7,504 nt of DNA, from NCBI GenBank assembly GCA_012800135.1, contig JAAZJV010000216.1, positions 1 to 7,504 on the forward strand, written 5' to 3'. This document shows positions 5,797 to 7,504 of this stretch, in pieces. This stretch comes from Clostridiaceae bacterium (GTDB lineage: Bacteria; Bacillota; Clostridia; Saccharofermentanales; DTU023). Each line of letters begins with the position of its first letter. Position 1 is the first letter of the stretch. The notes beneath the pieces were generated by a model. The model was not told the origin of the DNA and made no database searches. It saw only the letters and a program-made list of their open reading frames with translations. Position numbers and translations under genes: made by a program.

Positions 5797-7365
5797 ATGA
5801 ATCCCGATCAAGATACGATAGCGGCTTTTTCTACACCGCCCGGCGAAAGCGGGATCGCCGTCATGCGCCTTTCCGGTCCCGATGCGGCGACTATATGTGA
5901 TAGGCTTTTTATCCCGGCCGCGAATACGTTTCCCAAACCTTCCCAAATGAAGGGATATACGCTTGCACCCGGTACGTGGGCAGGGATTGATGATGTCGTG
6001 CTTTCATGTTTTCGTGCACCACATTCATTTACAGGAGAAGATGTATACGAAATCTCTTGTCACGGAGGAAAGGCTATCCGTGAAGGCGTCCTTGCGAGCG
6101 CTCTCTCTTCCGGTGCACGCGCGGCAGGTCCCGGCGAATACAGCCGTCGCGCTTTTCTAAACGGAAAATTGGACCTCGCATCTGCGGAAGCTGTTATGGA
6201 TCTCATTGAGGCACAGGCAGAGAAGCAGGCAAAAGCTGCCTACCGCCAGTTAAAGGGAGATCTGTCGAATGCCGTGCGTATTCGCGCCGATCAACTCTAT
6301 GCCATACTTGCCCATCTGGAAATGTTGCTGGACTGGGATGAGGAGGAAGAACGCGATGAAGATCGCCTCACTCTCACGGCAGATTTGAAGGAGGCGGAGT
6401 CGGCTCTGCGGCATCTGGCCTCGACGTTTCGAAGCGGACGTGTCGTTCGTGAAGGTCTTCATGTCGTCATCGCCGGAAATCCCAACGTCGGAAAATCATC
6501 TCTTCTCAATTCGCTGTCAGGTCGCTCCCGCGCCATTGTCAGCGATATTCCCGGTACAACACGCGACACGGTCGACATCGATGTGACGCTGGACGGTTAT
6601 CTTTTGCACCTCACCGATACAGCGGGTTTTTCATGTGAAACAGAGGATCCTATCGAACTTGAAGGGATCGTCCGTGCCGGCGACGCTCTCAACGATGCGG
6701 ACATCGTCCTTTGGGTGCTCTCGCCGCCGTTGCCAACACAGCATGCCCGTCATCATCAAGAAGAGCGAATTGACGAGCTCATCGAGCAAGGCATACCGGT
6801 ACTTTTGATTCTAGGAAAAGATGACCTCAGATCGACGCTGTCTTCAACCGATGACCCCGTGCTCTATGCCGCCGAACGCTTCCCCGACCTTCCCACGTTG
6901 GCATGGTCTTACAAAGATCCGGAAGCACTTGTTCAACTAAAAAAGAGATTGGTGACCTTTATTGAGCAGGGTGAATTGGATTTCTGTTCTGACCGATCAG
7001 CAGATAGCATGATGGAAAATGATCTGAGCTACGATACAAATAAAAGCACGGAAACTGATGAGAAAAAAAGAAAGTTTCTCTCGAAGGCGCATGACGCAAC
7101 AGAGAGAGACTTTTTACAAGATGCAAGATCCGGTCAATCGACGGGAAGCGAGGTGCTGATCACGCATGAACGTCATAAAGCTGCCGTAGATCGCGCGCTT
7201 GATCTCGTTTGTCGGGCCGCAAGCGATCTTGAGCGAGGACTTTCGTTCGACTTAGTGGCGATCACCGTGCGCGAAGCCATCTCGGAGCTGTCGCTGATCA
7301 CAGGCGACGATGTCTCCGAAACGCTGATCGAGACAATTTTTAGTCGCTTTTGTATCGGAAAATAA
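5797..7365 (+). CDS. mnmE: tRNA modification GTPase MnmE, with altered G4/G5 and an insertion
   Basis: A 522-residue protein; the family norm is about 450-460. With MnmG it makes the 5-aminomethyl-type modification of wobble uridine in certain tRNAs. The N-terminal folate-binding domain starts DTIAAFSTPPGESGIAVMRLSG and includes GPGEYSRRAFLNGKLDLASAEA (111-132). The Ras-like domain has G1 GNPNVGKS (227-234), the K-loop IPGTTRD (251-257), G3 DTAG (274-277), and Glu287 in the region of E. coli Glu282. It ends FCIGK with the catalytic Cys519. Two oddities: the NKxD motif reads GKDD (340-343) and the SAK position reads WSYK (370-373), and a polar, AT-richer stretch (about 393-450) is inserted before the C-terminal helices. 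AAGGA lies ten bases before the start. Function by family is firm; nucleotide handling may differ. Confidence 0.95.
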   Translation: MNPDQDTIAAFSTPPGESGIAVMRLSGPDAATICDRLFIPAANTFPKPSQMKGYTLAPGTWAGIDDVVLSCFRAPHSFTGEDVYEISCHGGKAIREGVLASALSSGARAAGPGEYSRRAFLNGKLDLASAEAVMDLIEAQAEKQAKAAYRQLKGDLSNAVRIRADQLYAILAHLEMLLDWDEEEERDEDRLTLTADLKEAESALRHLASTFRSGRVVREGLHVVIAGNPNVGKSSLLNSLSGRSRAIVSDIPGTTRDTVDIDVTLDGYLLHLTDTAGFSCETEDPIELEGIVRAGDALNDADIVLWVLSPPLPTQHARHHQEERIDELIEQGIPVLLILGKDDLRSTLSSTDDPVLYAAERFPDLPTLAWSYKDPEALVQLKKRLVTFIEQGELDFCSDRSADSMMENDLSYDTNKSTETDEKKRKFLSKAHDATERDFLQDARSGQSTGSEVLITHERHKAAVDRALDLVCRAASDLERGLSFDLVAITVREAISELSLITGDDVSETLIETIFSRFCIGK

Positions 7366-7387
7366 CGAGTGTGTCAGCTGATTGTAA

Positions 7388-7416
7388 TTGCAGTAATATA
7401 GCTTGATCCTTATTAT
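7388..7416 (+). promoter_or_regulatory. Weak candidate promoter after mnmE
   Basis: TTGCAG (7388-7393, 3 of 6) and TATTAT (7411-7416, 5 of 6) are 17 bases apart. The window ends before any following start codon, so what it might drive is unseen. Within 7366-7504 I see no coding region, only an 8-base palindrome TCAGCTGA at 7374-7381 and a doubled ATCTGT at 7463-7476. Confidence 0.25.
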
Positions 7417-7504
7417 TTTAAGTAACGGGCTTATCAGGTGAGAACGCTTGCAATATGACTCGATCTGTCTATCTGTAATAGAAACAGGCGAAAACCGAAT
7501 AGAT

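Overview
The window carries a plus-strand run of conserved bacterial housekeeping genes, with no mobile element, CRISPR array, rRNA or tRNA that I can see. The right two thirds holds rpmH, rnpA, yidD, yidC, jag and mnmE in the order typical of Firmicutes, where this block normally lies beside the replication origin. That order, purine-rich Shine-Dalgarno sites, a one-membrane type YidC, the presence of Jag (KhpB), and a FolD ending in GVGSVTTTML all point to an anaerobic Gram-positive of the Clostridia type. Base composition looks close to balanced rather than strongly AT-rich. The lineage is an inference; no species can be named.

Layout: (1) 1-722, the 3' part of a class I PLP-dependent aminotransferase. 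(2) 854-1513, a KDPG/KHG-type aldolase (Eda family). (3) 1676-2521, a FolD homologue, preceded by a plausible extended -10 promoter. (4) A strong sigma-A-like promoter whose -35 box overlaps the folD stop codon and which should drive rpmH and rnpA, then the overlapping yidD. (5) After a 185-base gap, yidC and, 31 bases on, jag. (6) A structured 129-base spacer with a 12-bp hairpin, then mnmE. (7) 139 bases with no recognisable gene to the window end.

The rpmH-mnmE block combines ribosome and tRNA maturation with membrane biogenesis: L34 (ribosome), RnpA (tRNA 5' processing with the RNase P RNA), YidD and YidC (membrane protein insertion), Jag/KhpB (RNA binding, division-linked) and MnmE (tRNA wobble uridine modification). 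The three upstream genes are metabolic (amino group transfer, 2-keto acid aldol cleavage, one-carbon folate) and have no obvious functional tie to the block. They occupy the place where dnaA and oriC usually lie.

I found no convincing new system. The points most worth a second look are a FolD that lacks the usual catalytic lysine and the conserved glutamine, an MnmE whose G4 and G5 guanine-recognition motifs are degenerate and which carries a low-complexity insertion of about 55 residues, a strong hairpin built from two self-complementary octamers between jag and mnmE, and the absence of dnaA/oriC beside rpmH.
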